Positions 1 to 6,820 of a stretch of 6,876 bases of DNA are shown piece by piece (position 1 is the first letter of the stretch; each line of letters opens with the position of its first letter). Made by a program: the position numbers and the translations under genes. Where the stretch lies: positions 1 to 6,876 of the forward strand of contig JAFUGO010000199.1 of the NCBI GenBank assembly GCA_017469325.1. The letters are read 5' to 3'. Origin of the DNA: Mogibacterium sp. GTDB lineage: Bacteria; Bacillota_A; Clostridia; Peptostreptococcales; Anaerovoracaceae. A model generated the notes under the pieces. The model searched no databases. It was not told the DNA's origin and saw only the letters and a program-made list of their open reading frames with translations.

Positions 1-2
1 TA

Positions 3-1259
3 TTCGATCTGGGCGGAGGCACACTCGACGCGTATACCGGCAACTACTCGGAGTTCCTCGTAAAACGCGAGGAGCATCTCGAAGCAATGCGCCGCGAGTA
101 CGAGAAGCAGCAGGCAGAGATCGCAAGACAGGAAGAGATCATTCGCCGCTTCAAACAGCATGGCACAGATCATCTGGCCAAGCGCGCGGCATCCCGCGAG
201 AATCGACTGGCGATGATACAGATAAAAGAGAAGCCTCAGATAAGGCAGAACAAAATGAAGCTCAACTTTGAAGCCGACTTCAAGAGCGGCGGGGAGGTGC
301 TTGAGGCGGAAGACCTCTCAAAGAGCTTCGGCACAAGAAAGCTGTTCGATCACGCCGGGCTGATGCTCCGCAAGGGAGAGAAGGTCTGCATCATAGGAGA
401 CAACGGCATAGGCAAGACGACTCTCCTCAAGATACTCATGGGCATGGAGAAGCCCGATGACGGATATCTGAGGACAGGATATAACGTCAATTTCGGATAC
501 TACGATCAGGGGCAGCTTCTGCTCGATGAAAACGAGACAGTGCTGGGCGAGATGAAGAACGCGTATCACCTGTATACGGATACCGAGATGAGGTCGCTGC
601 TGGGGCGTTTTCTGTTCACTGGCGATGATGTGTTCAAGCAGGTAAAGGACCTCTCGGGAGGAGAGAAGGCCAAGCTCTCGCTTCTGAAGCTTATGCTCTC
701 GGGCGCAAACACTTTGGTGCTCGACGAGCCTACGAACCACCTCGACATAGAGTCGAAGGAGATCGTCGAAGAAGCTCTCATGGAATTCGAGGGCACGCTC
801 CTGATAGTCTCCCACGACAGATATCTGCTGAACGTCATACCGGAGAGGATACTCGAGCTCACCGAGCACGGACTGGTCGAGTACAAGGGCAACTTTGACT
901 ATTACCTGGAGAAGACCGGGCGCAAAAAACCTGAGGACGATGAGGAAGAGACCGGCTCAGGCAGAAGGGAAGCACCTCAGACGGAACTCGACCGCACACT
1001 GAAGCTTGTCAAGGACTCCGAATCCGAGCGGCAGGCAAAAAAGCAGAATGAAGCCGAGGAGCGGAGACGCCGCCGCATGTCTGACAGCATAGAGGACAGG
1101 ATACACGAGCTCGAGAGCGCAATAGCGGATCTTCAGGATGAGATGATGCAGCCTGAGCACGCCTCGGATGTTGCATGGATGAGCGAAAAGTCGTCGGAAC
1201 TCGCTGCTTACGAGGCGGAAGTGACCGGGCTTTACGACGAGTGGATGGAGCTCCAGTAA
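3..1259 (+). CDS. ABC-F family ATPase (YdiF/Uup-like), 5'-truncated
   Basis: This is the C-terminal 418 residues of a duplicated-ATPase ABC-F protein, a soluble family that acts on ribosomes rather than in membranes. The frame is open from the window edge, so the ATG at 87 is internal. The fragment begins with the end of the first ATPase domain (DAYTGNYSEFL), followed by a charged helical linker. The second ATPase domain has Walker A GDNGIGKT (396-419), signature LSGGE (651-665), Walker B with LVLDEPTNHLD (to 746) and the H-loop SHDRYLL (from 810). An acidic linker then leads to a C-terminal coiled coil of about 60 residues ending LYDEWMELQ, as in Uup/YdiF-type members. Synteny with rex and groESL favours a YdiF-like housekeeping factor over an antibiotic-resistance ABC-F, but the diagnostic first half is outside the window. 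No terminator is visible after the stop codon. Confidence 0.93.
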   Translation, partial: FDLGGGTLDAYTGNYSEFLVKREEHLEAMRREYEKQQAEIARQEEIIRRFKQHGTDHLAKRAASRENRLAMIQIKEKPQIRQNKMKLNFEADFKSGGEVLEAEDLSKSFGTRKLFDHAGLMLRKGEKVCIIGDNGIGKTTLLKILMGMEKPDDGYLRTGYNVNFGYYDQGQLLLDENETVLGEMKNAYHLYTDTEMRSLLGRFLFTGDDVFKQVKDLSGGEKAKLSLLKLMLSGANTLVLDEPTNHLDIESKEIVEEALMEFEGTLLIVSHDRYLLNVIPERILELTEHGLVEYKGNFDYYLEKTGRKKPEDDEEETGSGRREAPQTELDRTLKLVKDSESERQAKKQNEAEERRRRRMSDSIEDRIHELESAIADLQDEMMQPEHASDVAWMSEKSSELAAYEAEVTGLYDEWMELQ

Positions 1260-1303
1260 TATGAAATCTTTGTGAAAAATTTAAACAATTTCGTTAAAAA
1301 TTC

Positions 1304-1324
1304 TACCTAATCGTTGAATAGGTA
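1304..1324. promoter_or_regulatory. Operator-like dyad over the acpP-rex -35 box
   Basis: TACCTA (1304-1309) and TAGGTA (1319-1324) form perfect 6-bp arms around 9 nt. A further matching pair lies inside after one mismatch. The left arm lies upstream of the -35 box, and the right arm starts on its last base and continues into the promoter spacer, so a bound protein would block or recruit polymerase. The regulator is unknown. A fatty-acid regulator such as FapR is conceivable because acpP is the first gene, but I cannot match a FapR consensus with confidence. Confidence 0.4.
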
Positions 1325-1342
1325 ATAATCGTGTTCTATAAT
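1314..1342 (+). promoter_or_regulatory. Sigma-A-type promoter of acpP-rex
   Basis: The -35 box TTGAAT (1314-1319) and the perfect -10 box TATAAT (1337-1342) are separated by 17 bp. A-tract-rich DNA lies upstream (1271-1300) and could act as an UP element. Transcription would start near 1348-1350, giving a leader of about 37 nt before the acpP ATG. Two dyads overlap this promoter and are listed separately. Confidence 0.8.
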
Positions 1343-1361
1343 TGTTACATCGAAATAACAA
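1342..1361. promoter_or_regulatory. Candidate Rex operator, autoregulatory
   Basis: TTGTTA (1342-1347) and TAACAA (1356-1361) are perfect inverted arms separated by 8 nt. They begin on the last base of the -10 box and cover the predicted transcription start. The arms equal the outer six bases of the clostridial Rex consensus TTGTTAA-N4-TTAACAA, but the inter-arm distance is 2 bp longer than the canonical 6. The rex gene lies in the transcript driven by this promoter, so negative autoregulation is a natural reading. The non-canonical spacing is the main doubt. Confidence 0.5.
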
Positions 1362-1385
1362 ATAAAGGGAGAAGGAGACAGCAAA

Positions 1386-1613
1386 ATGGTATTTGAAAAG
1401 ATTAAAGAACTCATAGTTGAGCAGCTTGATGTTGATGCTTCAATGGTCACAATGGATACGGATTTCATGAAGGACCTCGAGGCAGATTCTCTTGATGCTG
1501 TTGAGATCATACTTGGAGTTGAAGAGGAATACGGGATCGAGATCCCTGATGATGTTGCAGAAAACTTCACAAAAGTAAGCGATATCGTCAACTACGTCGA
1601 AGCAAACAAGTAA
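1386..1613 (+). CDS. acpP: Acyl carrier protein
   Basis: This 75-residue acidic protein has the normal length and four-helix pattern of bacterial acyl carrier protein, the cytoplasmic carrier of growing fatty acyl chains. The 4'-phosphopantetheine attachment site is Ser35 in the motif EADSLDAVEI, followed by the recognition helix and EEEYGIEIPDD. In place of the more usual VELVMALEEE it reads VEIILGVEEE, a modest variant. The start is fixed by AAGGAG (1372-1377), 8 nt upstream of the ATG. It has its own promoter and is followed by rex after 19 nt without a terminator. No fatty-acid synthesis genes (fab, plsX, fapR) are in view, so this acpP stands apart from them here. It could serve general fatty acid synthesis or be a second, specialised copy. 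Confidence 0.93.
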   Translation: MVFEKIKELIVEQLDVDASMVTMDTDFMKDLEADSLDAVEIILGVEEEYGIEIPDDVAENFTKVSDIVNYVEANK

Positions 1614-1632
1614 GAGACGGGAGTGGTGAGAC

Positions 1633-2277
1633 ATGAGCAAGACGAAAGTTTCTAATGCGATCATCCGCAGGCTCCCTCGCTACAGAAGATATCTCGGACA
1701 TCTGCAGACACAAGGTATAAAAAAGGTTTCATCAAATGAGCTCAGTGAAATGATCGGTTACACTGCGTCTCAGATAAGGCAGGATCTCAATACATTCGGC
1801 GAGTTCGGCCAGCAGGGGTATGGTTACGAGGTAGACAAGCTTTACAAAGAGATCAACAAGATCCTCGGACTGGACAGAGAGTACACGACTGTAGTCGTAG
1901 GTGTTGGTAACCTGGGACAGGCTATCACCAATTACACTTACTATTACAAAATCGGTTTTAATATCATCGGTCTTTTTGATGCTAATCCAAGGATCGTCGG
2001 CAATGTCATCAATGACGTAGAGGTCATGGACAGCGCCGGGCTCGAGGATTACGTAAGGAGAGAAAAGATAGATATCGGCATCATATGCGTCAACAGAGAA
2101 AACGCCCAGAAGGTGGCGGACGATCTGGTTTCGGGAGGCGTAAAGGGCATATGGAACTTTGCCCCTATCGACCTTGATATCCCGTCAAATGTGGCGCTCG
2201 AATCAGTACATCTGTCAGACAGTCTTCACGCTCTGTCATTCATGATCAAGAGCATGAATCAGGAAGGCAGGGACTGA
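1633..2277 (+). CDS. rex: Redox-sensing transcriptional repressor Rex
   Basis: Rex is a homodimeric cytoplasmic repressor that binds operators when NAD+ is high and releases DNA when NADH binds, controlling fermentation and electron-transfer genes. The 214-residue protein is full length. An N-terminal winged helix (about 1-80) contains PRYRRYL and the recognition region SQIRQDLNTFGEFG. The Rossmann domain carries GVGNLGQA (glycines 90, 92, 95), and FDANP supplies Asp116 at the end of the second strand, consistent with NAD(H) preference. The conserved C-terminal block GIWNFAPIDLDIP through VHLSDSLHALSF is present, including the domain-swapping helix. GGGAG at 1619-1623 is the likely ribosome binding site, 9 nt before the ATG. 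It is probably cotranscribed with acpP and ends just before a strong terminator. Confidence 0.96.
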   Translation: MSKTKVSNAIIRRLPRYRRYLGHLQTQGIKKVSSNELSEMIGYTASQIRQDLNTFGEFGQQGYGYEVDKLYKEINKILGLDREYTTVVVGVGNLGQAITNYTYYYKIGFNIIGLFDANPRIVGNVINDVEVMDSAGLEDYVRREKIDIGIICVNRENAQKVADDLVSGGVKGIWNFAPIDLDIPSNVALESVHLSDSLHALSFMIKSMNQEGRD

Positions 2278-2298
2278 TATAAAGATCTGAGTACTAAA

Positions 2299-2328
2299 AA
2301 AATCCCGTAGCCTTTGCTACGGGATTTT
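2299..2328. terminator. Bidirectional intrinsic terminator, rex / ferredoxin
   Basis: A perfect 13-bp stem (2299-2311 with 2316-2328) closes on a 4-nt loop, with core CCCGTAGC/GCTACGGG. On the + strand the stem runs into TTTTGATTAT, ending the acpP-rex transcript. On the - strand it is followed by an uninterrupted run of seven T, so it should be stronger for the convergent ferredoxin gene. Confidence 0.93.
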
Positions 2329-2348
2329 GATTATCGGTCGTCAGTTGA

Positions 2349-2516
2349 CTATGCCTCTACAGGTGCTCCTACAGGGCAGTTAGCAGCGCAAGCTCCGCAG
2401 TCGATGCAAGCGCTCTCGTCGATAACGTAAGGTGTACCCTCTGTGATAGCCTCTACAGGGCAGTTGCCTGCACAAACTCCGCAGCCGATGCAATCTTCAG
2501 TGATCTTATATGCCAT
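2349..2516 (-). CDS. 2[4Fe-4S] ferredoxin, clostridial type
   Basis: This 55-residue protein is a low-potential electron carrier of anaerobic metabolism, the usual partner of pyruvate:ferredoxin oxidoreductase and hydrogenases. Two complete cluster motifs are present: Cys9-12-15 with Cys19-Pro, and Cys37-40-43 with Cys47-Pro. In clostridial ferredoxins the fourth cysteine of each motif ligates the other cluster. Pseudo-twofold symmetry is evident (CIGCGVCAGNCPVEAI and CIDCGACAANCPVGAP). The frame extends upstream to an ATG at 2564, which would add 16 hydrophobic residues (MLYYGCRYLLLIGGNI). I reject that start because AGGAGG lies 7 nt before the ATG at 2516, MAYKI is the normal ferredoxin start, and the longer start falls upstream of the predicted transcription start. 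It is monocistronic, with its own promoter and a shared terminator. Confidence 0.96.
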   Translation of the reverse strand: MAYKITEDCIGCGVCAGNCPVEAITEGTPYVIDESACIDCGACAANCPVGAPVEA

Positions 2517-2523
2517 AATATTA

Positions 2524-2529
2524 CCTCCT
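2524..2529 (-). promoter_or_regulatory. Ribosome binding site that fixes the ferredoxin start
   Basis: AGGAGG on the - strand is a perfect anti-Shine-Dalgarno match, 7 nt from the ATG at 2516. It selects the short 55-residue form over the extended frame from 2564. Confidence 0.9.
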
Positions 2530-2554
2530 ATTAATAATAAATATCTACAGCCGT

Positions 2555-2583
2555 AGTATAACAAACATCAGACGGCTTGTAAA
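2555..2583 (-). promoter_or_regulatory. Ferredoxin promoter
   Basis: Read on the - strand, TTTACA (-35, 2583-2578) and TATACT (-10, 2560-2555) are separated by exactly 17 bp, each one mismatch from consensus. Transcription would start near 2548, leaving a leader of about 32 nt. Confidence 0.8.
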
Positions 2584-2600
2584 CACCAAAAAAACAAAAT

Positions 2601-2632
2601 AGTACAATCCTACCAAGGCGGTAGGATATAGT
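2601..2632 (+). promoter_or_regulatory. Perfect palindrome and possible promoter of the P-loop ATPase gene
   Basis: ATCCTACC (2607-2614) and GGTAGGAT (2620-2627) are perfect 8-bp arms around a 5-nt centre. On the + strand the dyad is immediately followed by TATAGT (2627-2632), a good -10 candidate, and preceded by AGTACA (2601-2606), a poor -35 candidate, giving a 20-bp spacer. Long spacers filled by a dyad are the hallmark of MerR-family-activated promoters, hence that suggestion. The dyad also sits 23 bp upstream of the ferredoxin -35 box, so it could act on both divergent genes. On the - strand it is not followed directly by a T-run, so it is unlikely to be a terminator. Confidence 0.5.
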
Positions 2633-2677
2633 AATTGCAACACATACAGCGATTATTCGCTCAGCGGAAAGGGGCTT

Positions 2678-3550
2678 ATGAAAGTCGTTTCATTCACAGG
2701 AAAAAGCGGTACGGGAAAGAGTTTTCAGGCCACTGCTCTCGCGCAGAGGAGGGGGTTTGATGCCATCATAGACGACGGACTTCTGATCTACAAGGGCCAG
2801 ATCGTCGCCGGTCGCTCAGCCAAAAAATGCGCTTCAAAAGCAGCCGCCATGAGGACGGCTCTCTTCAACTACGAGGATCACAGGGAGTCCGTGAAGTCCG
2901 CGATAGAGCAGTACGATCCGAAGGTCCTTATGATAATCGGCACATCGGACCGCATGACCGACATAGTGGCTGATCAGCTCGGGATAGGTCCGATAGAAGA
3001 GCGCATATATATCGAAGATGTCACCACGGAGGAGGAGCGCAAGATAGCCGCTCACTACAGGATAGATGAGGGCGAGCATGTAATACCTGCTCCGGTCGGG
3101 CAGCTCAGGCGCGACTTTGCCGGATACTTCATGGATCCTATCAAGCAGTTCATCGACAAGGCCCGCGGGAATGCCGTGGACGATGAGCGCAAAGAGGAAG
3201 AAGAAAACTCCGGCGACCGCACTGTGGTCAGACCGACCTTCAGCTACTTCGGAAGCTTCTCCATAAGCGAGCAGGTCATAAGGGACATAGTGAGGATATG
3301 CGCTGAAAAGTACGAGTCGCACCTTGCCGTCGTCGACAGGATGAACAACGGAAAGCAGACCAATATGGCTGTCACTGTCGATGTGATGGCGATAAGGGAT
3401 CCCGAATCCATTGACAAGTGCATCGGCCTTCAGGGCGATGTATTTAACGCACTTTCCGAGATGACGGCCTTCACCATAGAGAGCGTAAACGTAAGGATAA
3501 GAGATATAGTAAAGGACAGAGAGGAGATGCTGTCGAGAAGACTGCACTAA
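2678..3550 (+). CDS. P-loop ATPase with Asp23/Gls24-like C-terminal domain
   Basis: The 290-residue protein appears to be soluble, with no signal peptide or membrane segment. It starts with a P-loop, GKSGTGKS (8-15), directly after a short beta strand, followed by IDDG (31-34) and a hydrophobic strand KVLMIIGTSD (82-91) that could be Walker B-like. An acidic linker (about 167-180, DDERKEEEEN) separates a C-terminal region (about 185-280). There the pattern SISEQVIRDIVRICAEKY ... AVTVDVMAI ... LQGDVFNALSEMTAFTIESVNVRIRDI resembles Asp23/Gls24 proteins, known for envelope stress roles. That similarity is judged by eye. I do not know its substrate. The start has an unusual ribosome site, GGAAAGGGG ending only 3 nt before the ATG. 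The glycosylase gene follows after 2 nt, so the two are very likely cotranscribed and translationally coupled. Ile codon ATA is common, unlike in groEL. Confidence 0.8.
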   Translation: MKVVSFTGKSGTGKSFQATALAQRRGFDAIIDDGLLIYKGQIVAGRSAKKCASKAAAMRTALFNYEDHRESVKSAIEQYDPKVLMIIGTSDRMTDIVADQLGIGPIEERIYIEDVTTEEERKIAAHYRIDEGEHVIPAPVGQLRRDFAGYFMDPIKQFIDKARGNAVDDERKEEEENSGDRTVVRPTFSYFGSFSISEQVIRDIVRICAEKYESHLAVVDRMNNGKQTNMAVTVDVMAIRDPESIDKCIGLQGDVFNALSEMTAFTIESVNVRIRDIVKDREEMLSRRLH

Positions 3551-3552
3551 AG

Positions 3553-4371
3553 ATGATAAAGATAGACAACGTAAAGGATCTTGATCTGACTCACATATTC
3601 GAGTGCGGGCAGTGCTTCAGATGGGTGCCTGACGGCAGCGGATCGTATATCGGTGCCGCGGGCTCTTTTTCTGCGAGGATCAGCCTCGAAGGAGCTTCAC
3701 TGATCATTGATGCCACGGGAGGCGATGAATCCTTCTGGAGGCGGTACTTTGACCTGGACACGGATTACGGCGAAATAAAGAGAAAGCTTACCGGAACGGA
3801 GCCCCGCATCGGGCCGGCGACGGAGTACGGATGCGGCATACGCATACTCAACCAGGACCTGTTCGAGACTCTGATCTCGTTCATAATATCGCAGAACAAC
3901 AACATCCCGAGGATAAGAAAGAACATCGAATCGATCTGCGAAATGTACGGCGAGAAGATAGAGGGGAGCAGCCGGAGGACTTTCCCGAAAGCTGAAGTAC
4001 TGGCAGAAGCCGATGTGGACGATCTCGCGTCTCTCAGGCTGGGATACAGGAGCGCATACATAAAGGCCAGCGCGGAGAGGTTCCTGAAAGAGGGAAGCCC
4101 CGGGACGCGCGAGGAGCTTCTGGCATTCCACGGCATAGGACCGAAGGTGGCCAACTGCATAATGCTCTTCGGTCTGCGCGACACGGCCGCGTTCCCGATA
4201 GACACATGGGTGAGGCAGATAATGAACGATATGTACGGCTTCGACATAAAGGATACGAAGGGCATGCAGGCCTTCGCGGCGGAGAAATTCGGAGACTATG
4301 CGGGCTACGCGCAGCAATATCTTTTCTATTATTACAGGGACGGTAAAAAGATGTCGAATTCTTCACACTGA
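3553..4371 (+). CDS. ogg: 8-oxoguanine DNA glycosylase/AP lyase (Ogg1 family)
   Basis: This enzyme excises 8-oxoguanine from DNA in base excision repair and nicks the resulting abasic site through a lysine Schiff base. Its 272 residues carry the OGG N-terminal domain (FECGQCFRW, 16-24), then SQNNNIPRI (114-122) matching the NNN block of human OGG1. The helix-hairpin-helix HGIGPKVANC contains catalytic Lys198, and FPIDTWV contains Asp217. Their 19-residue spacing equals that of human Lys249 and Asp268. No C-terminal iron-sulfur cluster is present, as expected for this clade and unlike Nth/MutY. No clear ribosome site precedes the ATG, which lies 2 nt after the upstream stop, so translational coupling is likely. 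The groES promoter starts 4 nt after its stop and no terminator intervenes, so read-through into groESL is possible. Of 25 Ile codons, 16 are ATA. Confidence 0.94.
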   Translation: MIKIDNVKDLDLTHIFECGQCFRWVPDGSGSYIGAAGSFSARISLEGASLIIDATGGDESFWRRYFDLDTDYGEIKRKLTGTEPRIGPATEYGCGIRILNQDLFETLISFIISQNNNIPRIRKNIESICEMYGEKIEGSSRRTFPKAEVLAEADVDDLASLRLGYRSAYIKASAERFLKEGSPGTREELLAFHGIGPKVANCIMLFGLRDTAAFPIDTWVRQIMNDMYGFDIKDTKGMQAFAAEKFGDYAGYAQQYLFYYYRDGKKMSNSSH

Positions 4372-4375
4372 AGTG

Positions 4376-4404
4376 TTGACATGCCCTGTAGGCATGAGTA
4401 CAAT
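4376..4404 (+). promoter_or_regulatory. Sigma-A-type promoter of groESL
   Basis: A perfect -35 box TTGACA (4376-4381) is followed after 17 bp by TACAAT (4399-4404). Transcription would start near 4411, placing CIRCE at about +7 to +33. This is the usual geometry for HrcA repression. Confidence 0.9.
4380..4396. promoter_or_regulatory. Dyad inside the groESL promoter spacer
   Basis: CATGCC (4380-4385) and GGCATG (4391-4396) are perfect 6-bp arms around 5 nt, lying between and touching the -35 and -10 boxes. It is distinct from CIRCE. There is no T-run after it, so it is not an ogg terminator. It may be a second operator or chance. Confidence 0.35.
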
Positions 4405-4416
4405 ATGTTTTGGTAA

Positions 4417-4443
4417 TTGGCACTCAAACATACAGAGTGCTAA
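4417..4443. promoter_or_regulatory. CIRCE operator (HrcA site)
   Basis: TTGGCACTC (4417-4425), 9-nt spacer, GAGTGCTAA (4435-4443). It matches the CIRCE consensus TTAGCACTC-N9-GAGTGCTAA with one mismatch, the third base of the left arm. HrcA bound here represses groESL until heat or unfolded protein titrates GroEL, which HrcA needs to stay active. The hrcA gene is not in the window. Confidence 0.96.
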
Positions 4444-4470
4444 CAGATACAGGATATCAGGAGGCATAAA

Positions 4471-4749
4471 ATGAGCATTGGAATCAAACCACTCGGCGCA
4501 AGAGTAGTTATAAAGAAAATGGAAGCAGAAGAGAAGACAGAAGCAGGACTGCTCCTGAGCGGAAGCGCAAAAGAAAAGCCGCAGCAGGCTGAGGTCCTGG
4601 CAGTAGGTCCGGGAACAGAAGACGAGCCAATGGAGCTCAAGGTAGGCGACATCGTTATCTTCAGCAGATACGGCGGAAACGACCTCAAGTACAAGGGTAC
4701 TGAATATACAATTATCAGTCAGAAAGACATCCTCGCGGTAGTTGAGTAA
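4471..4749 (+). CDS. groES: Co-chaperonin GroES
   Basis: GroES is the heptameric lid that closes the GroEL folding chamber in the cytoplasm. The 92 residues cover the full Cpn10 fold: IKPLGARVVIKKMEAEEKTEAG at the start, with the mobile loop at about 17-34 and its GroEL-binding hydrophobic tripeptide Leu27-Leu28-Leu29 (Ile-Val-Leu in E. coli). VLAVGPG follows, then the KVGDIVIFSRYGGN strand pair and the C-terminal DILAVVE. AGGAGG (4459-4464) lies 6 nt before the ATG. It is first in a CIRCE-controlled operon, with groEL 33 nt downstream. Confidence 0.98.
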   Translation: MSIGIKPLGARVVIKKMEAEEKTEAGLLLSGSAKEKPQQAEVLAVGPGTEDEPMELKVGDIVIFSRYGGNDLKYKGTEYTIISQKDILAVVE

Positions 4750-4770
4750 TTGCTGCGGGTGCATATATAA

Positions 4771-6402
<1,632 letters not shown>

Positions 6403-6426
6403 GGAACGTTTCCCGCACATGAGGTC

Positions 6427-6449
6427 CCCGGCATCCGAAGATGCCCGGG
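6427..6449 (+). other. Bulged hairpin in the groEL 3' untranslated region
   Basis: GGCATC (6430-6435) pairs with GATGCC (6440-6445) around a CGAA loop. With C6446 bulged out, the CCC at 6427-6429 can pair with GGG at 6447-6449. No T-run follows, so this is not itself a terminator. It may stabilise the 3' end of the message. Confidence 0.5.
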
Positions 6450-6471
6450 TTGCAATATGAAAAGGACAGGT

Positions 6472-6504
6472 GTCCCGGTGGTAAATACCACCGGGACGTT
6501 TTTT
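6472..6504 (+). terminator. Intrinsic terminator of groESL
   Basis: A perfect 11-bp stem (6472-6482 with 6487-6497; arms GTCCCGGTGGT / ACCACCGGGAC) closes on a 4-nt loop, followed by G and six T (6499-6504). The arm ends GTCCC and GGGAC recur in the hairpin array immediately downstream. Confidence 0.95.
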
Positions 6505-6510
6505 ATGCCC

Positions 6511-6779
6511 GCTCCGACTTCCGTCCCCGGGGGCCGATTTCATCATTCGGGACGGAAGTTTCATGGCTCGTGCACGCTCCGACTTCCGTCCCCTGGGGCC
6601 GATTTCGACGTTTGGGACGGAAGTATCTTGCCCAGTACCCGTTCCGACTTCCGTCCCCGGGGTCCGTTTTCACCATTTGGGACGGAAGATTTATGCCCGG
6701 TGCCTGCTCCGACTTCCGTCCTCCTGGGCCCGTTTTCATCATCTGGGACGGAAGTATCTTGTCCGGTACCCGGCTCCGA
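6511..6779. repeat. Array of four 65-bp tandem units, each an 11-bp-arm inverted repeat
   Basis: Each unit is GCTCCG, left arm ACTTCCGTCCC, a 21-22 nt loop, right arm GGGACGGAAGT and a variable linker. Left arms start at 6517, 6582, 6647 and 6712, an exact 65-bp period. Stems pair 6517-6527/6549-6559, 6582-6592/6614-6624, 6648-6657/6679-6688 (end pair lost) and 6712-6722/6745-6755 (last pair G-T). A degenerate fifth start, GCTCCGA, ends the array at 6773-6779. Arms are nearly invariant, while loops and linkers differ. Loops begin with a short GC palindrome (CCCCGGGG or close) and mostly contain TCATCATT-like text. Units 1 and 3 share loop and linker details, as do 2 and 4 (linker ATCTTG), hinting at duplication of a pair. 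The period is not divisible by three, so it is not a coding repeat. No transposase, cas or integrase gene accompanies it. Together with 6781-6820, where I see nothing, this fills the region after the groESL terminator. Confidence 0.9.
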
Positions 6780-6820
6780 AAAATGGTTTAGTCAGGTCCA
6801 GAATTGAGTGTAAATTTCCT

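Noticed and set aside
318..869. Open frame antisense to the ABC-F gene
   Set aside because: It mirrors conserved ATPase motifs on the coding strand and shows no domain, ribosome site or promoter of its own.
1260..1300. Terminator after the ABC-F gene
   Set aside because: Only short AT-rich self-complementary stretches occur. There is no GC-rich stem followed by a T-run.
2517..2564. N-terminal extension of ferredoxin starting at 2564, resembling a short hydrophobic leader
   Set aside because: The perfect AGGAGG sits between the two starts and serves the ATG at 2516. The upstream ATG overlaps the promoter region and precedes the predicted transcript start.
2543..2566. Rex operator at the ferredoxin promoter (TTGTTA on the - strand next to TATACT)
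   Set aside because: Only one half-site is present. The sequence where TAACAA should fall does not match at any useful position.
6511..6779. CRISPR array
   Set aside because: The intervening segments resemble one another instead of being unique spacers, the repeated part is a long-loop inverted repeat, and no cas genes are nearby.
6511..6779. Integron attC sites or a transposon end array
   Set aside because: No GTTRRRY-type core sites, no cassette ORFs, and no integrase or transposase gene is visible.
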